6,749 nt of DNA from Bacteroidota bacterium. GTDB lineage: Bacteria; Bacteroidota; Bacteroidia; Cytophagales; Cyclobacteriaceae. Below are positions 1 to 6,034 of the stretch, in pieces. The stretch lies in contig JAHEMS010000198.1 of NCBI GenBank assembly GCA_024643595.1, positions 1 through 6,749 on the forward strand, read 5' to 3'. Positions within the stretch are counted from its first letter, which is position 1; each line of letters begins with the position of its first letter. The notes under the pieces are model-generated. The model did not search any database. It worked only from the letters and a program-made list of their open reading frames with translations, and was not told the DNA's origin. The translations under genes were made by a program, and so were the position numbers.

Positions 1-240
1 TTTCTGCCGCTGGCTGATAATTTAACATTCGACCCGTCCCTTGATGACAATTCAGGGATCACCGCTGAGCGGTTGAACTATTTTCTCACCGCGTTTCTGA
101 AATCACCTCAGATTGACGGTGATCCGGAGAGCTCCTGGGCATTTCGATGGATTAATCTGGCAGAAATGGAAGTGGTGAGAGGACAACTGCAGAATTTATT
201 TAATGCCATACTTCAATCACCAGAGTATCAACTTTATTAA
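1..240 (+). CDS. DUF1800 family protein, C-terminal fragment
   Basis: This is an open frame from the first base to a TAA stop at 238-240, giving the last 79 residues of a protein that begins before the window. The fragment contains LTAFLKSPQI and ends in NAILQSPEYQLY. A closing helix with 'SPEYQ' is typical of DUF1800 proteins. The next gene, 9 bases downstream, is a DUF1501 protein, and DUF1800-DUF1501 pairs are a very common arrangement in Bacteroidota, Planctomycetota and other phyla, which strengthens the call. The biochemical role of DUF1800 is not established; the family is usually exported. No T9SS sorting tail is present here, unlike in the DUF1501 partner. The assignment rests on a short C-terminal piece plus context. 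Confidence 0.8.
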   Translation, partial: FLPLADNLTFDPSLDDNSGITAERLNYFLTAFLKSPQIDGDPESSWAFRWINLAEMEVVRGQLQNLFNAILQSPEYQLY

Positions 241-249
241 AGGGAAGCC

Positions 250-1968
250 ATGAAACGTAGGAATTTTATAAAAAAACTTTCACTGACGGCAGTACCGTTT
301 ACTTTGGGTGGAATTCCAATTCGCCTCATGGCAGAAAATTCGCTCACGCGGATGGCCGAGCAAAGTACGAATGACCGCGTGCTGATCATTCTTCAACTTC
401 ATGGAGGCAACGATGGACTCAACAGCATAATACCCGTAGAGGCATACGATCTATATTATCGCTGGCGCGCAAACATCGCCATTCCCGCTAAAAACAGTTT
501 GCGAAAGATGATTGCCCTCGACAGTACGCTGCCATCAGATACACAAGTAGGACTTCATCCTGATATGATAGCTATGAAAGATTTATATGATCGAGGACGA
601 ATGACAATAGTACAAGGTGTATCTTATAAGAACAATAATGGTTCACATTTCAGAGGAAGGGATATCTCCTTTATGGGAGGCGGCTTCGATGACTATTTTT
701 CTTCAGGCTGGGTAGGTCGTTATCTCCAGCAGGAATACGCACCACAAATTTATCCAAACGATTTCCCTAATCCGTCAATGAAAGACCCGCTTGCCATAGA
801 AATGGGTAGTGATGTGTCTTTGATTTTTCATCAGGAAGGGAACATCCCAACTTCAATTTCATTAAATGATCCTCAGACATTTGCTCAATTGGTAGAAGAA
901 TTGGAAGGATTTACTGATGAAGGAATTGATCCAAGAGGTAAGCCGCCAGCGGCACTTAGCGATTCTCCCTATGGGAAAGAGCTTAATTGGATTCTAGGCC
1001 TAGAGGATAAATCGGAAGACTATGCTGAGCGGCTTTATGAAGTATATCGAAATGCACCAACTTCTTCAGTAACTTATCCGGAACGATATCCATTTAATGC
1101 CCCTAAAGGTAGCTTGAAAAATGGGTTGACTCCTCAGTTGCAACTGATAGCTAAATTACTGGATGGTGGAGGACCCGGATTAGGTATAAAAACAAAAGTT
1201 TTTCTGGTAAAATTGGGAGGGTTCGATACGCATGCTGAACAAGTAGAGAGTTATGATCCTACAATGGGTCACCATGCAGCATTGATGTATCACATTTCTT
1301 CTTCTATGAAAGCCTTTCAGGACGATCTAAAGGCCCGGGGATTGGAAGACAGAGTACTGACTGTAACAACATCTGAGTTTGGAAGGCGAGTTCGAGCCAA
1401 TGGAAGCTATGGTACTGATCATGGCACAGGAGCCCCGGTCATGATCTTCGGAAAAGGAGTCCAACCAGGTGTCATTGGGAAAGTACCTGACATGAATAAG
1501 GAAAATATTGAGATGCAATACGATTACCGACAGGTCTACGCTAATTTACTGCGTGATTGGATGTTGGTTGACGACAATAAAATTAACAATGATATCTTCT
1601 TCAAAGATTTTATCAATGGGCCAAAAGAAGATGGTACTGGAAATTATGAACCTTTAGCATTAGCCACACAAATTATTTCGGGCCTTAGCGAAAAATTCAT
1701 TGAAAACAGATTCAGGCTGGATGATTGCTTTCCCAACCCCGCCAACCTAACAACAACAATCCCTTTTAAAATCAACAATACTAACTTAATAGATATTACC
1801 CTAACTGATGCGCAAGGTAGAATCATTAAAAAATTGTTGGGCGAAGAGCGCACTGAGGGCAGCTATGCGATATCAGTCGATGTGTCTGATCTGTCACCTG
1901 GAATATATTTTTATCACATGAAAACAGGGTTCTTTCAGGAAACTAAAAAATTGATTATTCACCGTTAA
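250..1968 (+). CDS. DUF1501 protein with Tat leader and T9SS type A sorting domain
   Basis: The product has 572 residues. The N-terminus MKRRNFIKKLSLTAVPF has a twin-arginine pattern (RRNFIK) followed by a hydrophobic stretch, so Tat export is likely. The DUF1501 core, related to the alkaline phosphatase/sulfatase fold, shows LQLHGGNDGLNSIIP (49-63), GGFDTHAEQ (323-331), SEFGRRVRANGSYGTDHGTG (375-394) and DYRQVYANLL (425-434). From about residue 494 there is a separate beta-sandwich tail opening with FPNP and closing with LSPGIYFYHMKTG and KKLIIHR, a typical type A sorting domain for surface delivery by T9SS. The start follows a purine-rich AAAGGGAAG, a fair ribosome site. The gene lies 9 bases after DUF1800 and 1 base before the barrel gene. 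The enzymatic activity of the family is not known; a hydrolase role is inference from fold relationship only. Confidence 0.93.
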   Translation: MKRRNFIKKLSLTAVPFTLGGIPIRLMAENSLTRMAEQSTNDRVLIILQLHGGNDGLNSIIPVEAYDLYYRWRANIAIPAKNSLRKMIALDSTLPSDTQVGLHPDMIAMKDLYDRGRMTIVQGVSYKNNNGSHFRGRDISFMGGGFDDYFSSGWVGRYLQQEYAPQIYPNDFPNPSMKDPLAIEMGSDVSLIFHQEGNIPTSISLNDPQTFAQLVEELEGFTDEGIDPRGKPPAALSDSPYGKELNWILGLEDKSEDYAERLYEVYRNAPTSSVTYPERYPFNAPKGSLKNGLTPQLQLIAKLLDGGGPGLGIKTKVFLVKLGGFDTHAEQVESYDPTMGHHAALMYHISSSMKAFQDDLKARGLEDRVLTVTTSEFGRRVRANGSYGTDHGTGAPVMIFGKGVQPGVIGKVPDMNKENIEMQYDYRQVYANLLRDWMLVDDNKINNDIFFKDFINGPKEDGTGNYEPLALATQIISGLSEKFIENRFRLDDCFPNPANLTTTIPFKINNTNLIDITLTDAQGRIIKKLLGEERTEGSYAISVDVSDLSPGIYFYHMKTGFFQETKKLIIHR

Positions 1969-1969
1969 T

Positions 1970-2845
1970 ATGAACAGAATATTAGTCTTACTATTATTAT
2001 TATCCGCAAGTATCCTAGTACAAGGGCAATCCAAAAGGAAGTCCGGAGGGTTTGCCGTTAACCCTAATCAGCAACAAAATAAGTTTTTAGAAAAACAATG
2101 GTGGCTAGGCTTCAAAGCAGGTATAAATCTTTCAAATGCCTTGCCCATTAAACGATATGCAGTATTGACACCCACCAACTATTCACAGACCGCAACGGAT
2201 AAAGCATACGATTCTTTCAGTAAAATTGGAAGCCAGGCAACCCTGGAAGCTACATTCTATTTTAAGGGGTTTTCCATCAGCGTTCAACCTGCTTATCGAC
2301 ATAGTAGATTTACATATTCAAACCAATATCAATGGTATAACACAGAAAATACTTCTGAAAGGTTAATCCTTCAATATGATCAGGAAATAAAATTAGACTT
2401 TGCGGACTTTCCACTGGTTGTTAAGTATGATATTTTAAAAGGAAAAGTAAGGCCTTACCTGCAAGCAGGAATATTTTACTCGATGTTAATCAATGCTAAC
2501 AAATCTTTACAAATTTCAGGTACGGACTATGCATCAGGTGGTACCAATCAGTTCCGTAATGAACCGATCATAGTAGGAGCCAAAGATTTATTAAACAACT
2601 ATTGGGGTTTAATGGCAGGTCTTGGGGTAAACTATAATTTAGGCAATGTTCGGATTGTATTTGATGCCGCTTATTGGAAGGGAATGAGTAACATAACTGA
2701 TGTGAATAATAGATACGGAAATGATTTTTTGTCAGGCGTTGGAGATGCGCAAGATGATCTTGATCTGAATAACCTAATTTTTTCAGCCGGCGTTCTTTTC
2801 CCTATGCGATTTCTGAGCAACACTTTCAACACACTAGATCGATAA
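1970..2845 (+). CDS. Outer-membrane beta-barrel protein, PorT-like
   Basis: The product has 291 residues. Residues 1-20 (MNRILVLLLLLSASILVQGQ) form a clear Sec signal peptide, probably cleaved after QG or GQ. From about residue 45 the chain alternates hydrophobic and polar residues in strand-sized blocks: WWLGFKAGINLS, FSISVQPAYR, FPLVVKYDI, RPYLQAGIFYSMLI, YWGLMAGLGVNYNL, VRIVFDAAYWKG and LIFSAGVLFPMRF. The pattern 'G.KAG.N.S', then 'FPL..KY', 'RPYL.AG' and 'GL.AGLG' matches the PorT-type outer-membrane barrel family of Bacteroidota (roughly eight strands). It starts 1 base after the DUF1501 stop, with no clear Shine-Dalgarno, which suggests translational coupling. The ligand or partner is unknown. 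The call of a small barrel is firm; any role in surface assembly with its neighbours is inferred from context. Confidence 0.85.
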   Translation: MNRILVLLLLLSASILVQGQSKRKSGGFAVNPNQQQNKFLEKQWWLGFKAGINLSNALPIKRYAVLTPTNYSQTATDKAYDSFSKIGSQATLEATFYFKGFSISVQPAYRHSRFTYSNQYQWYNTENTSERLILQYDQEIKLDFADFPLVVKYDILKGKVRPYLQAGIFYSMLINANKSLQISGTDYASGGTNQFRNEPIIVGAKDLLNNYWGLMAGLGVNYNLGNVRIVFDAAYWKGMSNITDVNNRYGNDFLSGVGDAQDDLDLNNLIFSAGVLFPMRFLSNTFNTLDR

Positions 2846-2848
2846 GCT

Positions 2849-4030
2849 ATGCGCGTATTGTTATTCTTGATCATCATAATAGTTGGGGCTTGCTCCAATA
2901 ATTCCGATCCAGTTGCGGATAAATCTAATTTTACACGCATTTATGACAATGATAAATTCAACGCTTCCTACTATCCGATTGATATGCGGCAAACCCCTGA
3001 TGGTGGTTATCTGATCCTAGGTAAACGAAGAATAAAGGATTCTAATTTTAGCGGAATCTATATTATGAAGGTCGATGAATTTGGAGGTTTTATTTCAGAA
3101 CAAGAAATAGATGATGGACTTGTAAATCCCATTGGTCCCTTGCTTGAAAGTGGTGGGAGTTATTTCTTCTTTTGCATGACTTCCATAGGACTTCAAAGCC
3201 AATTGATTACTATGGACGCTGATGGTATCTTGAATGACCCCATTAATCTTGGAGGCTCCTATCCAGCCGCTGCTTCAACCGATGGTAGCAATTTCCTATT
3301 ACTTAGCTACGACAATCTTAACAAGAAAAGTATTTTATCGGTAATTACCCCTACAGGTTCAATTACTAAATCAATGGGATTCGGCATTGGCGCTGGTGAT
3401 GCCGTTGAAGAACCAATTATCAATCACTTTTTAGGTACAGGAAATGAAATACCTTTTCTCGTAGGAAAAATTAGCTCTGGTAGTTACTATTTTAATGGGT
3501 TTTATAATTATACCCTGTCATTAGTATTCACCGATTTGGTTAAGGATGAACCTCAAGGGATTATTCAAGGCCAGCAAAATGATGGTGGCATTAGTCAAGT
3601 GGTCCCATTGGACGGTGGCAAGTTCGCACTTTCACGATTTAATTTTGGAGACAATTACTTTCTACCTAACGCGATATTGGATCCAACAGGGATAAGTTCA
3701 AGCACAGATCTCGGTGGCAATCCGCTTCCAGAATTAGTTGTCAACGCACCCGTAAAGATTCTAAGGATAACCCTGGGAGCAAGAAAAATTGCGGTATATG
3801 GAAGCGATACCCACAGCTCCCAAATCGCTCTATTTGGTTATGATGAAAGTAATGGAGAATTTATTGGAAGTCGATACCTGGGATTTTCAAACCCATTTAA
3901 AATTGCCTCCATTGTTTCAACCCTGGACGGTGGAATAGCTGTTTGTGGAACAACCTATGTTGCTGGGAGATTTCCACGCATTTGTTTCTTTAAGTTATCA
4001 CAAGAAGAAGTGACCAAGTCATTTCAGTAA
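2849..4030 (+). CDS. Lipoprotein with beta-propeller-like DGG repeats
   Basis: The product has 393 residues. The N-terminus MRVLLFLIIIIVGACSNNSD is a lipoprotein signal with lipobox VGAC and the lipidated cysteine at residue 15. Downstream, QTPDGGYLILGKR (48-60) followed by YIMKVDEFGG (71-80), and STLDGGIAVCGTT (357-369) followed by ICFFKLS (378-384), are two copies of a 'DGG-[YI]-hydrophobic-G...K-hydrophobic' unit. Weaker versions lie between, for example PLDGGKFALSRF (253-264). This looks like the blades of a beta-propeller or beta-strand-repeat protein, common among Bacteroidota surface lipoproteins. I do not recognise a specific family. It begins 3 bases after the barrel gene stop and so belongs to the same operon. 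An acidic residue close behind the cysteine is compatible with export to the cell surface, but the signal is weak. Confidence 0.75.
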   Translation: MRVLLFLIIIIVGACSNNSDPVADKSNFTRIYDNDKFNASYYPIDMRQTPDGGYLILGKRRIKDSNFSGIYIMKVDEFGGFISEQEIDDGLVNPIGPLLESGGSYFFFCMTSIGLQSQLITMDADGILNDPINLGGSYPAAASTDGSNFLLLSYDNLNKKSILSVITPTGSITKSMGFGIGAGDAVEEPIINHFLGTGNEIPFLVGKISSGSYYFNGFYNYTLSLVFTDLVKDEPQGIIQGQQNDGGISQVVPLDGGKFALSRFNFGDNYFLPNAILDPTGISSSTDLGGNPLPELVVNAPVKILRITLGARKIAVYGSDTHSSQIALFGYDESNGEFIGSRYLGFSNPFKIASIVSTLDGGIAVCGTTYVAGRFPRICFFKLSQEEVTKSFQ

Positions 4031-4077
4031 TCATTTCATTATTTCCTCAGATTTTTCTTCCTTGTTCATTAATTGAT

Positions 4078-5100
4078 ATGATTAAGATCGAAGAAAATGT
4101 TAACCTGAAGGATTATAACACTTTCGGGATAGACTCGATAGCTCATTATTTCTGCAGGATATCTACGGAGGATGAATTAAGGGCTTTGCTTCAAACCGAT
4201 TTATATAAGAACGAAAAGATACTAATCCTTGGTGGGGGGAGTAATCTACTATTTACCAAGGATTTTAACGGATTGGTCGTTAAAGTTGAAATGAAAGGAA
4301 TAGACATTGTTGATGAAAATGACGAATCCATAAGTATAAAAGTTATGTCAGGAGAGATCTGGCATGATCTGGTAGTTCATTGTATCAATCATGAGTGGGG
4401 TGGCCTTCAAAATCTTTCACTTATACCCGGAACGGTTGGAGCTGCACCTATTCAAAACATCGGAGCATATGGAGTTGAACTCAAAGAAGTAGTTAAAGAA
4501 GTAACAGGAATTGATCTGATTAGTGGCGAAGAAAAGTTATTTCAAAACCACGAATGTCATTTCGGTTACCGACAAAGTATCTTTAAACACCAACTAAAAG
4601 AAAAGTTTTTTGTTTCAAGTGTTACTTTAAGTCTGACCAAGAAAAATCACATCATCAATACCAGCTATGGTGCTATAAAAGAGACGTTGAATGAGATGCA
4701 TGTAACAGAGCCTTCTTTGAAATCAATCAGTGATGCAGTCATTCAAATCCGTAAAAGAAAACTACCCGATCCAACACACCTTGGTAATGCCGGAAGTTTC
4801 TTTAAAAATCCCATAATAAGTTTAATGCATTATCAATCTTTACAAAAAATAGATCCTCAAGTACCTGGTTATCATTCTGTAAATCAAGAAGTTAAAGTGC
4901 CCGCTGGGTGGTTGATTGAACAGTGTGGTTGGAAAGGAAAACGACTAAATGATATAGGCATACATACTCAACAAGCATTAGTGATTGTGAACTATGGACA
5001 TGGAAATGGTCAAGAAATTTTTGAACTCGCGATGCAAATTATTTCCTCCGTTAAAGAAAAATTTTACATCACATTAACACCAGAAGTAAATATTATTTAA
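4078..5100 (+). CDS. murB: UDP-N-acetylmuramate dehydrogenase (MurB), type I
   Basis: This cytoplasmic FAD enzyme reduces UDP-GlcNAc-enolpyruvate to UDP-MurNAc with NADPH, the second committed step of peptidoglycan precursor synthesis. The 340 residues match the length of the Escherichia coli enzyme. The FAD-binding segment has ILGGGSNLLF (50-59) and LSLIPGTVGAAPIQNIGAYG (113-132). Catalytic residues are in place: Arg165 in YRQS, Ser240 in NAGSFFKNP (the proton donor position) and Glu336 in LTPEVNII. The YRQSIF insertion and this length place it in type I. The NTFGI start region (14-18) fixes the N-terminus, so the ATG at 4078 is sound although no Shine-Dalgarno precedes it. It lies 47 bases after the lipoprotein gene; I see no clear promoter or terminator in that gap, so read-through from the envelope operon is possible. 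No other cell-wall gene is adjacent. Confidence 0.97.
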   Translation: MIKIEENVNLKDYNTFGIDSIAHYFCRISTEDELRALLQTDLYKNEKILILGGGSNLLFTKDFNGLVVKVEMKGIDIVDENDESISIKVMSGEIWHDLVVHCINHEWGGLQNLSLIPGTVGAAPIQNIGAYGVELKEVVKEVTGIDLISGEEKLFQNHECHFGYRQSIFKHQLKEKFFVSSVTLSLTKKNHIINTSYGAIKETLNEMHVTEPSLKSISDAVIQIRKRKLPDPTHLGNAGSFFKNPIISLMHYQSLQKIDPQVPGYHSVNQEVKVPAGWLIEQCGWKGKRLNDIGIHTQQALVIVNYGHGNGQEIFELAMQIISSVKEKFYITLTPEVNII

Positions 5101-5113
5101 GATCAATGTGATG
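5067..5113 (+). repeat. 9-bp inverted repeat spanning the murB stop codon
   Basis: CATCACATT at 5067-5075 and its exact complement AATGTGATG at 5105-5113 flank a 29-base loop that contains the murB TAA. In RNA this would be a stem-loop at the very 3' end of the murB message. No T-run follows directly, so it is not a standard intrinsic terminator. A chance match is quite possible. Confidence 0.35.
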
Positions 5114-5133
5114 AACAGTTATGATAAAAAAGT

Positions 5134-5158
5134 AAAAAGGCTTACCTGATTTTTTTTT
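5134..5158 (+). terminator. Possible weak terminator after murB
   Basis: A run of nine T (5150-5158) follows a weak A+T-rich hairpin in which AAAA-AGG (5134-5140) can pair with CCT (5145-5147), then, after a GA bulge, with part of the T-run. The stem has only three strong consecutive pairs at its tip. It is listed because it is the only terminator-like element between murB and the next promoter, and the pairing is marginal. Confidence 0.25.
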
Positions 5159-5187
5159 GTGAAAGAAAAATTTTTAACACAAAATTT

Positions 5188-5216
5188 TTGCTAATTAATT
5201 TTTTATTATACCTTTC
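5188..5216 (+). promoter_or_regulatory. Candidate Bacteroidota promoter for the 21-codon gene
   Basis: TTG (5188-5190) is followed after 18 bases by TACCTTTC (5209-5216), one mismatch from the Bacteroidota -7 consensus TAnnTTTG. Dense A and T tracts lie upstream (5150-5187), which could act like an UP element. Transcription would start near 5221, leaving a leader of about 28 bases before the ATG at 5249. The fit is by eye and depends on the known consensus. Confidence 0.55.
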
Positions 5217-5248
5217 GCACAGTTTTAACTAAAAAACATTAAAACGTT

Positions 5249-5314
5249 ATGGCAAAAAAACCCGCTAAGAAAGCAGCTAAGAAAGCTAAGAAGGCTGCTA
5301 AGAAGAAGAAGTAA
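5249..5314 (+). CDS. 21-residue Lys/Ala-rich basic peptide
   Basis: The frame is ATG at 5249, then 20 codons, with TAA at 5312-5314. The product begins MAKKPAKKAAKK and ends AAKKKK. It contains 12 Lys, 7 Ala, 1 Pro and the initiator Met, and nothing else. The pattern of KK pairs separated by A or AA resembles the tails of bacterial histone H1-like proteins, but there is no folded domain. It is not a truncated longer gene in any visible way: an intrinsic terminator starts 28 bases after the stop and a candidate promoter lies just upstream, so this is a complete compact transcription unit. Nucleic-acid binding or charge neutralisation is inferred from composition alone. The alternative is that the transcript works as a small RNA and the reading frame is incidental, but an unbroken, purely Ala/Lys/Pro frame beginning with MAK makes coding more likely. 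Confidence 0.65.
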   Translation: MAKKPAKKAAKKAKKAAKKKK

Positions 5315-5341
5315 TCAAGTTAACTCTTGATGCTTTAACAC

Positions 5342-5375
5342 AGAGAAGTGATCCAGGATCACTTCTCTTTTTTTT
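5342..5375 (+). terminator. Strong intrinsic terminator
   Basis: AGAGAAGTGATCC (5342-5354) and GGATCACTTCTCT (5356-5368) are perfect 13-bp complements around a single central A. The practical hairpin would be about 11 bp with a 5-base loop. The 3' arm runs straight into eight T (5368-5375). It ends the transcript of the 21-codon gene and isolates it from what follows. Confidence 0.93.
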
Positions 5376-5612
5376 GCTTACTAATAACAAATGCAGTCCA
5401 GGAATTGTCTACTCGTCTTCTAATATTCTCTTCGTTCTTAAAGATTAGAAATTTAATTGGAGGATCAATTCCGTATTAAAACTTACCATATACCTCCACT
5501 GACAACAATGATTGATAAAATATTAAATGCGGATTGACTTAAATCTTCATTGCAACGCTTTGAAAATCATTTCTTTACTCTAACGATTGCGGAAATTTAC
5601 TTGACGATTAAG
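5376..5612. other. Non-coding gap, no gene seen
   Basis: This stretch between the terminator and the next promoter is A+T-rich. On both strands the ATG-started frames are under about 15 codons (for example from 5390 on + and 5489 on -), and none shows a family signature. There is a 7-bp inverted repeat TTCTAAT/ATTAGAA near 5418-5451 with a long loop and no T-run, and a direct repeat ACGATT at 5583-5588 and 5604-5609. Nothing here is convincing as an RNA gene, though a small RNA on either strand cannot be excluded. Confidence 0.5.
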
Positions 5613-5644
5613 TTGTATACCAAAGTTAAACGCTGTTAACTTTG
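5613..5644 (+). promoter_or_regulatory. Bacteroidota promoter for the 104-residue gene
   Basis: TAACTTTG (5637-5644) is an exact match to the -7 consensus TAnnTTTG. A TTG at 5613-5615 lies 21 bases upstream, within the accepted 17-23 spacing. The start of transcription would be near 5650, giving a very short leader of about 18 bases before the ATG at 5668. The -7 box overlaps one arm of an inverted repeat described separately. Confidence 0.7.
5621..5644. promoter_or_regulatory. Perfect 9-bp inverted repeat over the promoter (operator candidate)
   Basis: CAAAGTTAA (5621-5629) and TTAACTTTG (5636-5644) are exact complements separated by ACGCTG. The right arm is the -7 element of the + strand promoter. 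The left arm read on the minus strand is an identical -7 element, TAACTTTG, and a minus-strand TTG (5650-5648) lies 19 bases from it. The site may therefore be an operator for a dimeric regulator, or a pair of overlapping divergent promoters. Binding by any protein is inference. Confidence 0.55.
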
Positions 5645-5667
5645 CACCAATTAAAAAAACCAAAACT

Positions 5668-5982
5668 ATGGCAAAAGCATCAGCTAAAAAGGTATCAGCA
5701 CCTGTAAAAAAGAGCACAGCTAAACCCAAGGCTACTAAGGCAACGGTAAACATTGAAAAGTTAACTGAAGATATTCTGACTAAACTTAAATCGTTAAATA
5801 TCGAATACCAACTTCAGGCCGATCTTGAATGGTGTCTGGGAAGCTATCGATTTGATCAAAATGCTTCCGGATTAATGGAAGTAATTGGAAAAGCCCTCGT
5901 CGTGTTAAAACAAGAACAAGCTAAGAAAACCAAGGGTGTAACCACTACGTTACTGAATAGTATAGAAAAGGCATTAGCTTAA
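5668..5982 (+). CDS. Hypothetical protein with Lys/Ala-rich tail and helical domain
   Basis: The product has 104 residues and I do not recognise its family. Residues 1-26 (starting MAKASAKKVSAPVKKS) are rich in Lys, Ala, Ser, Thr and Pro and are likely disordered and strongly basic. Residues 28-104 look folded and largely helical: NIEKLTEDILTKLKSLNI, then ADLEWCLGSYRFDQNASG (51-68), LMEVIGKALVVLKQEQAKK, and a final helix TLLNSIEKALA. A single Cys is at residue 56. There is no signal peptide or membrane segment, so it should be cytoplasmic. The basic tail resembles the 21-residue peptide upstream, and histone-like or ribosome-associated proteins carry such tails, so nucleic-acid binding is plausible but unproven. 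It has its own promoter and terminator and is a single-gene unit. Confidence 0.85.
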   Translation: MAKASAKKVSAPVKKSTAKPKATKATVNIEKLTEDILTKLKSLNIEYQLQADLEWCLGSYRFDQNASGLMEVIGKALVVLKQEQAKKTKGVTTTLLNSIEKALA

Positions 5983-6007
5983 TATATTAATTTAGGATAT
6001 TTTCAAG

Positions 6008-6031
6008 AAGCCAGGGTAACCTGGCTTTTTT
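6008..6031 (+). terminator. Intrinsic terminator after the 104-residue gene
   Basis: AAGCCAGG (6008-6015) and CCTGGCTT (6020-6027) form a perfect 8-bp stem with a GTAA loop, followed by T to 6031 (six T in all, counting the end of the arm). It lies 26 bases after the stop at 5982 and 4 bases from the end of the convergent deaminase gene. Read on the minus strand the hairpin has no T-run behind it, so it should serve mainly the + strand. Confidence 0.88.
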
Positions 6032-6034
6032 GCA

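Noticed and set aside
1327..1853. Two minus-strand open frames inside the DUF1501 gene
   Set aside because: The + strand frame has clear DUF1501 and T9SS motifs across this stretch; the opposite frames have no recognisable domain.
2671..2940. 89-codon minus-strand open frame across the barrel/lipoprotein junction
   Set aside because: It is antisense to the barrel end and the lipoprotein signal peptide, both well supported.
5418..5451. TTCTAAT/ATTAGAA inverted repeat as terminator or operator
   Set aside because: The arms are short and A+T-rich, the loop is long, there is no T-run, and it is not near any promoter or gene end.
5601..5606. TTGACG resembling a sigma-70 -35 box
   Set aside because: No TATAAT-like element lies 16-18 bases downstream, and Bacteroidota primary promoters use the TTG/TAnnTTTG pattern, which fits better at 5613 and 5637.
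5376..5612. Possible small minus-strand gene downstream of the mirrored promoter
   Set aside because: All ATG-started minus-strand frames here end within about 15 codons, so no protein is supported; only a non-coding transcript remains possible.
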